From the NCBI GenBank assembly GCA_017436865.1, contig JAFSCH010000028.1, positions 1 through 42,897 on the forward strand: 42,897 nt of DNA, in the 5' to 3' direction. Below the pieces are notes generated by a model that saw nothing but the letters and a program-made list of their open reading frames with translations, was not told where the DNA came from and did no database searches. Positions 8,033-15,379 of this stretch are shown here, piece after piece. The DNA is from Lachnospiraceae bacterium (GTDB taxonomy: Bacteria > Bacillota > Clostridia > Lachnospirales > Lachnospiraceae). The first letter of the stretch is position 1; every line of letters starts with the position of its first letter. Position numbers and translations under genes: made by a program.

Positions 8033-8611
8033 TTATTCGATAATTAGGTGCTCTGATAATGCTCTTAGAATAATCTTCATATTTTTAATATCCTGCGCTT
8101 CTTTTATATATGGTAACTGCAGGAATTGTAACTGTATGATTCTCATTGTCTGATGTAAATCATAGCGAAACTGTATTCCCGAATTCTCAATTGTTTCAAA
8201 TAATTTCAAATCTCGTATGCTGTTTTCTTCAACACAAGCTTTGGGAGCTTTTTCTTCGATACGCTGCCATACCCTTGCATCTATTTCCATCATGAGTGGA
8301 TTTTCCATGAATTGTCGTGCTGCATAACAAAGTGCATGAAAAAAGCGATCCACCTGTCCTTCATTTTCTAAATTACTAAGTATCTTTCTTATGTTTTCAA
8401 ATATTTCTTCCTGTGTTCTATTGTTAATAACCATATAGAGATGTTCCTTGTTCTCAAAGAAATGATAAAAGGTTCCTTTCGCAATCCCGGCTTCTAGTGC
8501 TACTGCCTCCGCTGTCACTTCATAGAAACCCTTTTCATTAAACATTTCTTTTCCCTTTTCCAACAAGGTTTTATAAATTCTTTCTCTCTCTTTACTTGAA
8601 AATTTTGGCAT
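8033..8611 (-). CDS. TetR/AcrR-family transcriptional regulator
   Basis: The first 50 residues form a TetR helix-turn-helix (MFNEKGFYEVTAEAVALEAG, then IAKGTFYHFFENKEHLY). The remaining 140 residues are a helical ligand/dimer domain with no recognisable family. Length 192 is typical. Such proteins repress nearby genes until a small ligand binds. The hydrolase gene follows directly and remnants of SnoaL-like and flavodoxin genes precede it, so the original target may have been a small redox or detoxification module. Confidence 0.9.
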   Translation of the reverse strand: MPKFSSKERERIYKTLLEKGKEMFNEKGFYEVTAEAVALEAGIAKGTFYHFFENKEHLYMVINNRTQEEIFENIRKILSNLENEGQVDRFFHALCYAARQFMENPLMMEIDARVWQRIEEKAPKACVEENSIRDLKLFETIENSGIQFRYDLHQTMRIIQLQFLQLPYIKEAQDIKNMKIILRALSEHLIIE

Positions 8612-8640
8612 ATTCTTCTCTTTTATATGACTTTCTATTT

Positions 8641-8898
8641 TTATTTGGTCATATAAAACATATCACATCTCTTTATACATGTCAACAGCCGATAGCTATC
8701 GGCTGCAGCCTGGTTCTCGGCAAAGATCCAAACCTCACATATCTTTCCACTCTCCATGCGAAAGTAATCAATACCAGGCATATTCAATTTCAATCGCAAA
8801 CTGAACATACTCCTTGGTATTTCAAAAGATTTCAATCTCTCCGTTTCAATCTCAACGACCTTTTCCTCTGTTACAGCTAGTTCTTTCTTTTCTGCCAT
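8641..8898 (-). pseudogene. Probable SnoaL/NTF2-like remnant
   Basis: The ATG at 8898 has a good ribosome site (AAAGGAAG, six bases upstream), so it can be translated as 85 residues. The in-frame upstream extension to 8955 lies inside a terminator hairpin and is rejected. Residues about 45-60 read PGIDYFRMESGKICEVWIF, like the C-terminal strand of SnoaL-like polyketide-cyclase/NTF2 proteins, which usually have about 130 residues. The N-terminal half of that fold is missing. I read it as a truncated gene that may still be translated. It ends 30 bases upstream of the TetR gene. Confidence 0.45.
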
Positions 8899-8920
8899 AG
8901 TCAACTTCCTTTCCCTGAAC

Positions 8921-8972
8921 GAAAAAAGGTCCGTCCAGAATAGATTATTTTTCATCTAATCTGAACGGACTC
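8921..8972 (-). terminator. Terminator or attenuator upstream of the SnoaL-like remnant
   Basis: On minus a long imperfect stem starts GAGTCCGTTCAGATTAGAT and closes with ATCTATTCTGGACGGAC, then a T-run (8927-8922). It lies 25 bases before the start at 8898. It could end the flavodoxin-like transcript or act as a leader attenuator. Confidence 0.75.
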
Positions 8973-9067
8973 TTACGACAGGCCTTTTCTGGCAAGACTA
9001 CAGTGTTTTCCTTTCCATCTTTCCTTGCTTTTACAACCTAAACCTCATCCTACTTTGTACTTAATCC

Positions 9068-9202
9068 CTATGGCTGACAGTTTTGAAAAATATGGATTGG
9101 TGACAAGAAATCATTTTCGCTGACTATCTCTTCCACAATTTTCTTCGTATTTCCATGATGCACAGATGCATACACAATAGCTGTTTTCAAATAATTCGTC
9201 AT
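9068..9202 (-). pseudogene. Flavodoxin N-terminal fragment
   Basis: This is a 44-codon reading frame starting at the ATG at 9202, preceded by AAAGG. Residues 6-22 read KTAIVYASVHHGNTKKI, the first strand and FMN-phosphate loop of flavodoxins (S-x-x-x-G-N-T). The frame then loses similarity and stops at 9068, while normal flavodoxins have about 140-170 residues. This is a truncated gene. The surrounding 350 bases (8973-9306) hold no other gene. Confidence 0.65.
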
Positions 9203-9306
9203 CCAATTTCTACCTTTCTATGAGCCACATGATATTTATTTACTCCGTTTTACATATTCCCTGTTTTCACCTCTGATAAGTGCATAGGAAATACAATTTG
9301 CTAATA

Positions 9307-10497
9307 TCATCCTTGCTTTTGATTAAGCTGCGAAAAGACTTTCTTTTCCATCTCAAGAATATCTCCAACCGCTGATCTAACAGCTTCTTCTACAATTTTA
9401 TTAATGCCTTCTTCATCCGATACATCATACCATTTTGTAGTAAAAATTCTTTTGTATGTAAAGTCTGACTTTCTTTTGTCATTTGGTTTTAATATATCTG
9501 TGATTGCCTGCATCTTATCCATTGAATCTTGTGGAACATTTCTTCCTGCAAGTTCAAATATTCCATAAAATCTATCTCCACGCATATTAAACCAATAAGA
9601 ATAAATATTTGTGGATCCCCATGAACTGATTGGTTCATCTAATAGCGGAAGATAATTATCCATCGATTCTGTTCTAAAATTATTTCCCCAACTATCATCA
9701 TAAATTATTTTTCCTTCATCAGCTAGACTGCACAATGTATCTCTAATAGCATCAGATACTTGAGTTTTTCCGTCTTTTCTATTCTCAAAAATAAGGTCTA
9801 ACGCTTTCTTATGCTTATTGTATATTTTATTGCAAATATCAATTAACTGCTGATCTTCCACAATATCTCTCCTAACAATATCAATATAATTCTTAATCAT
9901 CAAATCTACATCGGGTAATATTTTTATTCGCGCATTTACTTCTTCTAATACCTCCACAACATCATTGTACGAAAGTATATCCCAATTTTCTACGTCACTC
10001 GGCGTCTCGCCATCTGGTGTTAAGAACACACATAATCTACTATATTCTGGATATTCTTGTTCTAAAATTTCTCTATACCGGTTAAGCTGATTGCTATGCT
10101 CATGAGAACCAACCTTATTCTCTATCGCGATAACTGTTTTTTCATCCGAAGATGTCAAAAGGATGTCTATATTTTTCCATTCTCGCATGACCGAAAAGCT
10201 ATATAGATCCATCAACAATACATTAAATACATCATATCGTCCATCTGAATCATTCTCTACCAGTCTTTGAAGAATCCCCCTCAAAAATGTATCTCCTAAC
10301 CCATGATTTTCATTAGGATTTAAAAGCCACCCCAACATATTACTATGCCGTATTTCTGCTCTTGTTATTTTCAATACATCAAATAAATTAAATTTTCCTG
10401 TCCATGGAAGCAATTCATCTAAGCATCCTATGTCTAGTAAAAAGTTCTGCAAAGCTTCTTCATTTGTCAATTCTTTTCTACCCATATACACACCCAT
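9307..10497 (-). CDS. PD-(D/E)XK nuclease-family protein (PDDEXK_4-like)
   Basis: About 396 residues. The N-terminal region has AEIRHSNMLGWLLNP (Glu near 49), then KNIDILL with Asp about 111, then VIAIENKVG with the E-x-K pair at about 126-128, followed by a conserved HSNQLNRYRE. This is the order of the PD-(D/E)XK nuclease core as seen in PDDEXK_4 proteins, which are common in defence regions. The C-terminal 200 residues have an unassigned domain rich in aromatic residues. The frame extends to a TTG at 10503. The first ATG is at 10497 and another at 10485, and none has a strong ribosome site. It is the last gene of a five-gene minus-strand operon with three other nuclease-like genes. Confidence 0.8.
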   Translation of the reverse strand: MGVYMGRKELTNEEALQNFLLDIGCLDELLPWTGKFNLFDVLKITRAEIRHSNMLGWLLNPNENHGLGDTFLRGILQRLVENDSDGRYDVFNVLLMDLYSFSVMREWKNIDILLTSSDEKTVIAIENKVGSHEHSNQLNRYREILEQEYPEYSRLCVFLTPDGETPSDVENWDILSYNDVVEVLEEVNARIKILPDVDLMIKNYIDIVRRDIVEDQQLIDICNKIYNKHKKALDLIFENRKDGKTQVSDAIRDTLCSLADEGKIIYDDSWGNNFRTESMDNYLPLLDEPISSWGSTNIYSYWFNMRGDRFYGIFELAGRNVPQDSMDKMQAITDILKPNDKRKSDFTYKRIFTTKWYDVSDEEGINKIVEEAVRSAVGDILEMEKKVFSQLNQKQG

Positions 10498-10515
10498 TTC
10501 CAATAAGCTATCATA

Positions 10516-10677
10516 TTACACTATCTTCATTATGCAACAGATAACCGCCAATCCCAAAATAACCAATACTAATCCTTTTATGGCATCTTTTCCATTTATC
10601 GTATTATGCGGCTGATTCATTTCTTCTTCAATAATCAAATCTTCTTTATCAATCTTTCCATTATGATTGTAATCCAT
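10516..10677 (-). CDS. 53-residue single-pass membrane protein with EF-hand loop
   Basis: The start is ATG at 10677, with AGGA about nine bases upstream; the stop is at 10516. The N-terminus contains DYNHNGKIDKED, which fits a 12-residue EF-hand calcium loop (acidic or Asn at positions 1, 3, 5 and 9, Gly at 6, Ile at 8; position 12 is Asp rather than the usual Glu). An acidic IIEEEM segment, a linker and a hydrophobic helix (GLVLVILGLAVICCIM, about 35-50) follow. It lies 11 bases after the DUF6998-like gene and 18 bases before the PD-(D/E)XK gene, on the same strand. The spacing argues that it is a real member of the operon. I know no named family for it. Confidence 0.6.
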   Translation of the reverse strand: MDYNHNGKIDKEDLIIEEEMNQPHNTINGKDAIKGLVLVILGLAVICCIMKIV

Positions 10678-10688
10678 AACACAAAATC

Positions 10689-11195
10689 CTATTTCCTATT
10701 TTTATATTTAACATCCATTTTCTCAATATGATTTATCTGTGTAATTCGCCTGCATTCATCAACAGCCTTGTCCAATTCCATTAGTTTATTTACTCGCATA
10801 TGTTTGTTATTATGACTGTCTCTTTTGCTTGCACTTTCCCAAGGTAATTTTCCCGGACCATTATATACTTCATAGATATTTCCATTTCTATTTAGATAGA
10901 GAACAATCAAATAATCCGGTTCATGATTGATTACAATATTATCCTGCTGTGAAATCTTAATCTGCACCTTTTTCCCATCAACTTCACCATCGTGTATTTC
11001 TGTCGAAGCCGCATACAGTTCAATTCCATAATAGTACGCAGCCATTACTTCTCCTATGCTCCCTACTAAATGACCATCAAGAGTAAAATGTCTTCCTGGA
11101 AATTCCGCTTCAAGTTGTGCAACAATCTCTACCAGTCTTTGAACCTGGTGTTTAATCATGTTCATTTTTTCATCTGTATATTTTATCTTCTCCAT
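10689..11195 (-). CDS. DUF6998-like protein, probable PD-(D/E)XK nuclease fold
   Basis: This 168-residue protein has FPGRHFTLDGHLVGSIGE near residues 32-49 and then HDGEVDGKKVQIK. Glu49, Asp69 and Gln78-x-Lys80 line up with a PD-(D/E)XK-type core in which Gln replaces the third acidic residue. EVYNGPG and a Trp follow, as in the DUF6998 family often found with restriction genes; I assign that family from memory. Its start overlaps the end of the vsr gene by 26 bases, a sign of translational coupling. It may cleave DNA or recognise it for a partner nuclease. Confidence 0.7.
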   Translation of the reverse strand: MEKIKYTDEKMNMIKHQVQRLVEIVAQLEAEFPGRHFTLDGHLVGSIGEVMAAYYYGIELYAASTEIHDGEVDGKKVQIKISQQDNIVINHEPDYLIVLYLNRNGNIYEVYNGPGKLPWESASKRDSHNNKHMRVNKLMELDKAVDECRRITQINHIEKMDVKYKNRK

Positions 11196-11661
11196 CTCTA
11201 CTTACATCTTCATCAAAAGAAATTTTGTCTTCTCCCATTTTTATATCAAAAATTGCTTCCTCTATCACTTTAATACATTCATCAGTGTTTTTCTTAATAT
11301 CCTTTCCCCAAAAACGAATAACTGTCCATCCAAGAAACAGGAGTTTCTTATTTATCTCATCATCACGCTCTCGATTTCTTGATATTTTACAAATCCAATA
11401 TTCGCTATTGTTACTTTTCTCTAGTCGTGACTTTAATACTTCCCAGTCTTTTCCATGAAAAAATTCGCCATCACAAAAAATTGCTATTTTATACTTGGTA
11501 ATAACAATATCTGGTTTCCCTGGTAAGTCTTTATAATTTTTTCTGTATCGGTATCCCTTTTGCCAAAGAGCTTTTCTAAGTAATACTTCAATCTTCGTAT
11601 CACTTGACTTTATATTTTGCATATTCTTATGACGTTGTTCCTTTGTTAAATCATTAGACAT
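11170..11661 (-). CDS. vsr: Very-short-patch repair endonuclease-like protein (Vsr family)
   Basis: Vsr enzymes nick at T:G mismatches created by deamination of 5-methylcytosine. The start at 11661 has GGAG six bases upstream; the in-frame upstream ATG at 11700 lies inside the HNH gene. The protein shows the N-terminal RHKNMQNIKSSDTKIE, then GYRYRKNYKDLPGKPDIV with the catalytic Asp at about 51, and IFCDGEFFHG with His at about 69. The His that precedes CFWH in E. coli Vsr is replaced here by Asp-Gly-Glu. The family is normally beside a C5-cytosine methyltransferase, which is absent here. Length 163 is close to the usual 140-150. It overlaps the DUF6998-like gene and follows the HNH gene by one base. 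Confidence 0.85.
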   Translation of the reverse strand: MSNDLTKEQRHKNMQNIKSSDTKIEVLLRKALWQKGYRYRKNYKDLPGKPDIVITKYKIAIFCDGEFFHGKDWEVLKSRLEKSNNSEYWICKISRNRERDDEINKKLLFLGWTVIRFWGKDIKKNTDECIKVIEEAIFDIKMGEDKISFDEDVSRDGEDKIYR

Positions 11662-11662
11662 C

Positions 11663-12439
11663 TCACGCTCCTTTGAAAATAACGTCGTTATGGTACTCAA
11701 TAAATTTTTCCCCTGGCAAAAACTTATCCGGAAGAATTATTTCCTTTCCATTATAATAAGAAAACCACTCTCTTGTTTTATCATCCATGGCCACATCTTT
11801 TATAAACCTTGAATTAACAATACGATAGTTCTTATCAATAGTAATAAAGCCTCTGTCGAATGCTTTATCATGCATTGCATTCAGGCATAACCCATTACTA
11901 GGGTTTGTTCTCTCTGTTTTAACATCGCTTACACTCCATGGCTTAATATGACTTGCAACAAGTAATTCCCTATTTTTCAATCCAGTTATACAACAAGCAT
12001 TTCCATATGACATAAGCACAGACATTCTGAAAAAATACTGCCCAATCCTTACTTTCGTCTGCTGCTCTTTGTCTATTCCCGAAGGTATGTGATCTAACTG
12101 CAACTCTGGCAACAGATTTTCTACAGATGAGTTTTTCATCTGTGCTAACAAGCTCTGTGCAACAAATGATAATTCTTCAATATTCTCAGAGAATTCATCG
12201 TATATTATCTTATCCAGTTTGCTTGTATGCGATAACCCTGACACATTCCTCGCCTGCAACTCCGGATCATAATGTGCCAGATTGGACATCTTGTACGCAA
12301 CAGCATCCGGTGTTCTATTTATTATTTGAGCAAGCTGAATTATTTCTTGATTGCTTTTTCCTATTTTAGAAAATGGAATACGTGTATATAAATCCATTGC
12401 TAAAATAGTCTCTTCTCTTGTCCAATTCCTTCTAGCCAT
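11663..12439 (-). CDS. HNH endonuclease (HNH_2-like) with N-terminal SANT-like HTH
   Basis: This 258-residue protein begins NWTREETILAMDLYTRIPF and then TPDAVAYKMSNLAHYDPE, a Myb/SANT-like helical DNA-binding domain. Its C-terminal half has ACCITGLKNRELLVASHIKPW, NPSNGLCLNAMHDKAFDRG, the Cys-containing HNH_2 type core with His164, Asn182 or 187 and His190. Such proteins act as restriction enzymes. It is the first gene of the minus-strand operon, 240 bases from tRNA-Arg. Its stop is TGA with the vsr start one base beyond. There is no methyltransferase next to it. Confidence 0.88.
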   Translation of the reverse strand: MARRNWTREETILAMDLYTRIPFSKIGKSNQEIIQLAQIINRTPDAVAYKMSNLAHYDPELQARNVSGLSHTSKLDKIIYDEFSENIEELSFVAQSLLAQMKNSSVENLLPELQLDHIPSGIDKEQQTKVRIGQYFFRMSVLMSYGNACCITGLKNRELLVASHIKPWSVSDVKTERTNPSNGLCLNAMHDKAFDRGFITIDKNYRIVNSRFIKDVAMDDKTREWFSYYNGKEIILPDKFLPGEKFIEYHNDVIFKGA

Positions 12440-12536
12440 AATCCCACCACCTTAACTAATATTATATAACTTCAATCGCTGTTTGTGTAGAAATATCAGA
12501 TTTTTTTTGCTGCTTTTCGCGTATGTCAGAATTCCT

Positions 12537-12620
12537 GGTGGATTTTTCTTTCTTTCAAACGGGTGGATTTTTTACATTTTGGGTGGAAGAAATCATCATT
12601 TTGTTTCAAATTCAGGTGGT
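12537..12620 (+). repeat. Spaced GGTGGA motifs upstream of the nuclease operon
   Basis: GGTGGA occurs at 12537-12542, 12562-12567 and 12582-12587, and GGTGGT at 12615-12620, most followed by T-runs. The motif lies 100-180 bases upstream of the HNH start and could be an operator cluster for the operon. Spacing is irregular, so this is weak. Confidence 0.3.
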
Positions 12621-12683
12621 TTTTTCTACCCTACAAATAAAAAAGCAGCAACAATTTCTTCAATCATTACTGCTCAATACAAA

Positions 12684-12755
12684 TGTTCCCAGCGGGAATC
12701 GAACCCACAACTACAGCTTAGGAGGCTATTGTTATATCCATTTAACTATGAGAAC
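12684..12755 (-). tRNA. tRNA-Arg (anticodon CCT)
   Basis: On minus the acceptor stem GTTCTCA (12755-12749) pairs with TGGGAAC (12691-12685), with one G-T wobble. The D stem is GTTA/TAAC, the anticodon stem ATAGC/GCTGT, the loop CTCCTAA gives anticodon CCT, and the T arm is GTGGG TTCGATT CCCGC. A is the discriminator at 12684. All arms close. It neighbours the nuclease operon and a partial duplicate (12928-12971). Confidence 0.92.
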
Positions 12756-12927
12756 AAATGCCGTATTTTCAGGCTTTTCAGCCTCTTTTGGTACCGGCAA
12801 CCATCTTTTATAATTCAATCACTTTTGTGATGAACAAGCTTTTTCTTATCTTATCAGCTCTCTTATAATCGGCCTCCGATTACTACCAAAGCATCGCCCA
12901 TTATCATAAATAGGGTTCTGTCATGAC

Positions 12928-12971
12928 GCAACCTTAGGAGGGGGCTGTTATATCCATTTAACTAAGGAAAC
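12928..12971 (-). pseudogene. Broken partial copy of tRNA-Arg
   Basis: It shares TAGTTAAATGGATATAACA (19 of 19) and the anticodon-loop segment CTCCTAAG with tRNA-Arg, at the same spacing. The five bases of the anticodon stem between them are changed so the stem no longer pairs, and there is no T arm or acceptor 3' half. It is a non-functional 5' half located about 215 bases away in the same orientation. The remaining sequence in 12756-13043 shows no gene. Confidence 0.75.
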
Positions 12972-13043
12972 ACGTACAATTCTTATTCACATAACATCGT
13001 ACTTATTTTATTATATCAGAAGTTTTGTTGATTTCAATAGCTT

Positions 13044-13985
13044 TTATTCAGGAAATTCAATATAGCCTTGTAACCAAACTGTTCCTTTAAATCTTCTACC
13101 CACTGCAGGCTCTCCAAAAAGATCCTCTTTGTTAATACATACATCAAATGTAAGCTCATTACATTCGATTGTCATAAACACTATTTCTTCTTTTGTCATA
13201 CGGTTCAGTTCCTGATGATATTCTACAATCTCGCCTAGAATGGAATATTGATCACACTCTACTCCATAAGGCATAAAATAAGTATCAACAAGACTAAACA
13301 CATCTTCCTTTTGAATCTTGCGGGAAATGGTGGTATAAGTATCCATATCATCCAGCGTCAGACTTTCTATCGCTTCTTCATTTCCCATTCTTGCCTGTGC
13401 AATGAGTTGATTTCGCTCGTCTGTCGCTTTCTTACTTTTCCTCTTTTCACGCTCATTTTTTATGATTGGCATCATAATTGTTCCACTAACCGATAAACCG
13501 CTCATAATCAAGGAAGTTCCTTTAACAGGAAGTCTATTTTGAACCTTCATTCTTTTATAAGGAACCATATTTTGCAGATAAAAGATAAGAGAAACTCCTA
13601 CTTTGATATCATCACAAATTCCTGCATAAGATTCCTTCTCTGCGTGGCGTTCTACTGTTATATCTTCATTGGAGCTAATCTGGCTACCCTTTAAATACGG
13701 AAAATAGTATTCGTACAAAAAAGTATTCTTTTCATCAAACTGTCCACGAACACAGATTCCCGCTCCGTCAGCAAAATCAAGATATAATTCCGCATAAACC
13801 TGTTCATCATCGTCAGCTACAAGATCCATATCTGACCAATATTTTTTTTGTTTTTTCTTTGATGAGGCTTCTTCTTTTGTATGATTCTTTGAGATTGCCG
13901 TTACGACAACCTCATGAATCAATTTTTGCAGTTCTTCTCTTTTTTTAACCTTGCTAAAGCCTATTGCTCTTAAATATCTGTGCAC
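13044..13985 (-). CDS. DUF3881 family protein
   Basis: This 313-residue protein starts with GTG at 13985; GAAAGG lies about eight bases upstream. The N-terminus HRYLRAIGFS is typical of DUF3881, a family found in Lachnospiraceae and near relatives. No catalytic motif, signal peptide or membrane segment is evident except a short hydrophobic stretch around residues 160-175. A Lys-rich stretch (about 40-50) and a basic stretch (about 178-190) flank the middle. The function is unknown. It lies 57 bases downstream of serS on the same strand, so it could be co-transcribed with it. Confidence 0.75.
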   Translation of the reverse strand: MHRYLRAIGFSKVKKREELQKLIHEVVVTAISKNHTKEEASSKKKQKKYWSDMDLVADDDEQVYAELYLDFADGAGICVRGQFDEKNTFLYEYYFPYLKGSQISSNEDITVERHAEKESYAGICDDIKVGVSLIFYLQNMVPYKRMKVQNRLPVKGTSLIMSGLSVSGTIMMPIIKNEREKRKSKKATDERNQLIAQARMGNEEAIESLTLDDMDTYTTISRKIQKEDVFSLVDTYFMPYGVECDQYSILGEIVEYHQELNRMTKEEIVFMTIECNELTFDVCINKEDLFGEPAVGRRFKGTVWLQGYIEFPE

Positions 13986-14019
13986 ACATACAGCCTTTCT
14001 ATCTTTTACTACTAATTTC

Positions 14020-14046
14020 GTAATTATTCAGTACCTTCATAATTAC
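14020..14046 (+). repeat. 27-base inverted repeat, perfect copy overlapping the serS stop
   Basis: Arms GTAATTAT (14020-14027) and ATAATTAC (14039-14046) flank an 11-base loop TCAGTACCTTC. It is identical to 17962-17988. The last four bases fall in serS and supply its TAA stop codon, so the element has been inserted at, or preserved with, the end of that gene. Confidence 0.85.
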
Positions 14047-15320
14047 CTAATTTCTGTTTTTCCACCCATATATGGCTGTAATGCCTTAGGAATACGAACA
14101 GAACCATCTTCCTGTAAGTTGTTTTCAAGGAAAGCAATTAACATTCTAGGTGGTGCTACTACCGTATTGTTTAAGGTATGTGCAAAATACTTTCCGTTTT
14201 CACCATTTACACGAATCTTAAGTCTTCTTGCCTGTGCATCTCCTAAGTTAGAGCAGCTTCCTACTTCAAAATATTTCTTCTGTCTTGGAGACCATGCTTC
14301 TACGTCAATGGACTTCACCTTTAAGTCTGCGAGGTCACCGGAACAGCACTCAAGAGTACGAACAGGAATATCAAGAGAACGGAATAAGTCTACGGTATTC
14401 TGCCATAACTTATCAAACCATTCCATAGATTCTTCTGGCTTACATACAACTACCATTTCCTGTTTTTCAAACTGGTGAATTCTGTATACACCTCTTTCTT
14501 CAAGACCGTGTGCACCTTTTTCTTTTCTGAAACAAGGAGAATAGCTGGTTAATGTATGTGGAAGCTCCTGTTCAGGAATAATGGTATCAATGAACTTACC
14601 AATCATGGAATGTTCACTGGTTCCAATTAAGTATAAGTCTTCACCTTCAATTTTATACATCATAGCTTCCATTTCATCAAAACTCATAACACCTGTTACT
14701 ACGTTACTACGAATCATGAAAGGTGGAATACAGTAAGTAAATCCTCTTTCAATCATGAAATCTCTTGCATAAGAGATAACTGCAGAATGTAATCTTGCAA
14801 TATCTCCCATAAGATAGTAGAAACCATTTCCCGCTACCTTTCTTGCACTATCAAGATCAATTCCCTTTAATTTTTCCATGATATCAGTATGGTATGGAAT
14901 TTCAAATTCTGGTACTACAGGATCTCCATACTTCTGAACTTCTACATTCTCCTCATCGCTCTTACCAATAGGTACACTAGGATCAATGATATTTGGAATT
15001 GTCATCATAATCTTAGTTACTTTTTCATTGAGTTCTTTTTCCTTCTCAGCAAGATCTTCTAATTTAGAAGCTTGTGCAGCCACCTGCTTTTTCACTTCTT
15101 CTGCTTCTTCTTTCTTGCCCTGTGCCATTAATGCACCAATCTGCTTAGAAATTTTGTTTCTCTCTGCACGTAGATTATCTGCTTCCTGCTGTGTTTTTCT
15201 TGCTTCTGCATCAAGTAAAATTACTTCATCAACAAGCGGTAATTTATGATCTTGGAATTTCTTTTTAATATTTTCCTTAACTACATCCGGATTCTCTCTT
15301 AAAAATTTAATATCGATCAT
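14043..15320 (-). CDS. serS: Seryl-tRNA synthetase
   Basis: This class II aminoacyl-tRNA synthetase charges tRNA-Ser (and tRNA-Sec where present). Its order is an N-terminal long coiled-coil arm (about 30-105) that grips the tRNA, then the catalytic domain with motif 2 region FRKEKGAHGLEERGVYRIHQ and motif 3 region in which PPRMLIAFLENN and QEDGSVRIP appear. Length 425 is standard. The start has AAAGGAG. It follows the HD-GYP gene by 59 bases on the same strand. That gap is too small for a T-box leader, so it probably shares that gene's transcript or has a promoter inside it. The stop is provided by the 27-base repeat. Confidence 0.97.
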   Translation of the reverse strand: MIDIKFLRENPDVVKENIKKKFQDHKLPLVDEVILLDAEARKTQQEADNLRAERNKISKQIGALMAQGKKEEAEEVKKQVAAQASKLEDLAEKEKELNEKVTKIMMTIPNIIDPSVPIGKSDEENVEVQKYGDPVVPEFEIPYHTDIMEKLKGIDLDSARKVAGNGFYYLMGDIARLHSAVISYARDFMIERGFTYCIPPFMIRSNVVTGVMSFDEMEAMMYKIEGEDLYLIGTSEHSMIGKFIDTIIPEQELPHTLTSYSPCFRKEKGAHGLEERGVYRIHQFEKQEMVVVCKPEESMEWFDKLWQNTVDLFRSLDIPVRTLECCSGDLADLKVKSIDVEAWSPRQKKYFEVGSCSNLGDAQARRLKIRVNGENGKYFAHTLNNTVVAPPRMLIAFLENNLQEDGSVRIPKALQPYMGGKTEIR

Positions 15321-15379
15321 CTTTGTTACTCCTTTAACTCTTTAAAATATATCATGCTCAGTTTCCTGAGTTTATGTTT

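Noticed and set aside
8976-9018. Possible fifth copy of the 90-base element (ends CTACAGTGTTTTCCT)
   Set aside because: Only about 15 bases resemble the conserved 3' part and neither hairpin is present.
12483-12830. Two overlapping plus-strand frames of 115 and 96 codons
   Set aside because: They run antisense through tRNA-Arg and have low-complexity Phe/Ile-rich translations, typical of non-coding AT-rich DNA.
15321-15379. T-box leader upstream of serS
   Set aside because: The gap to the upstream gene is 59 bases, too short for a T-box, and no T-box sequence or terminator is seen.
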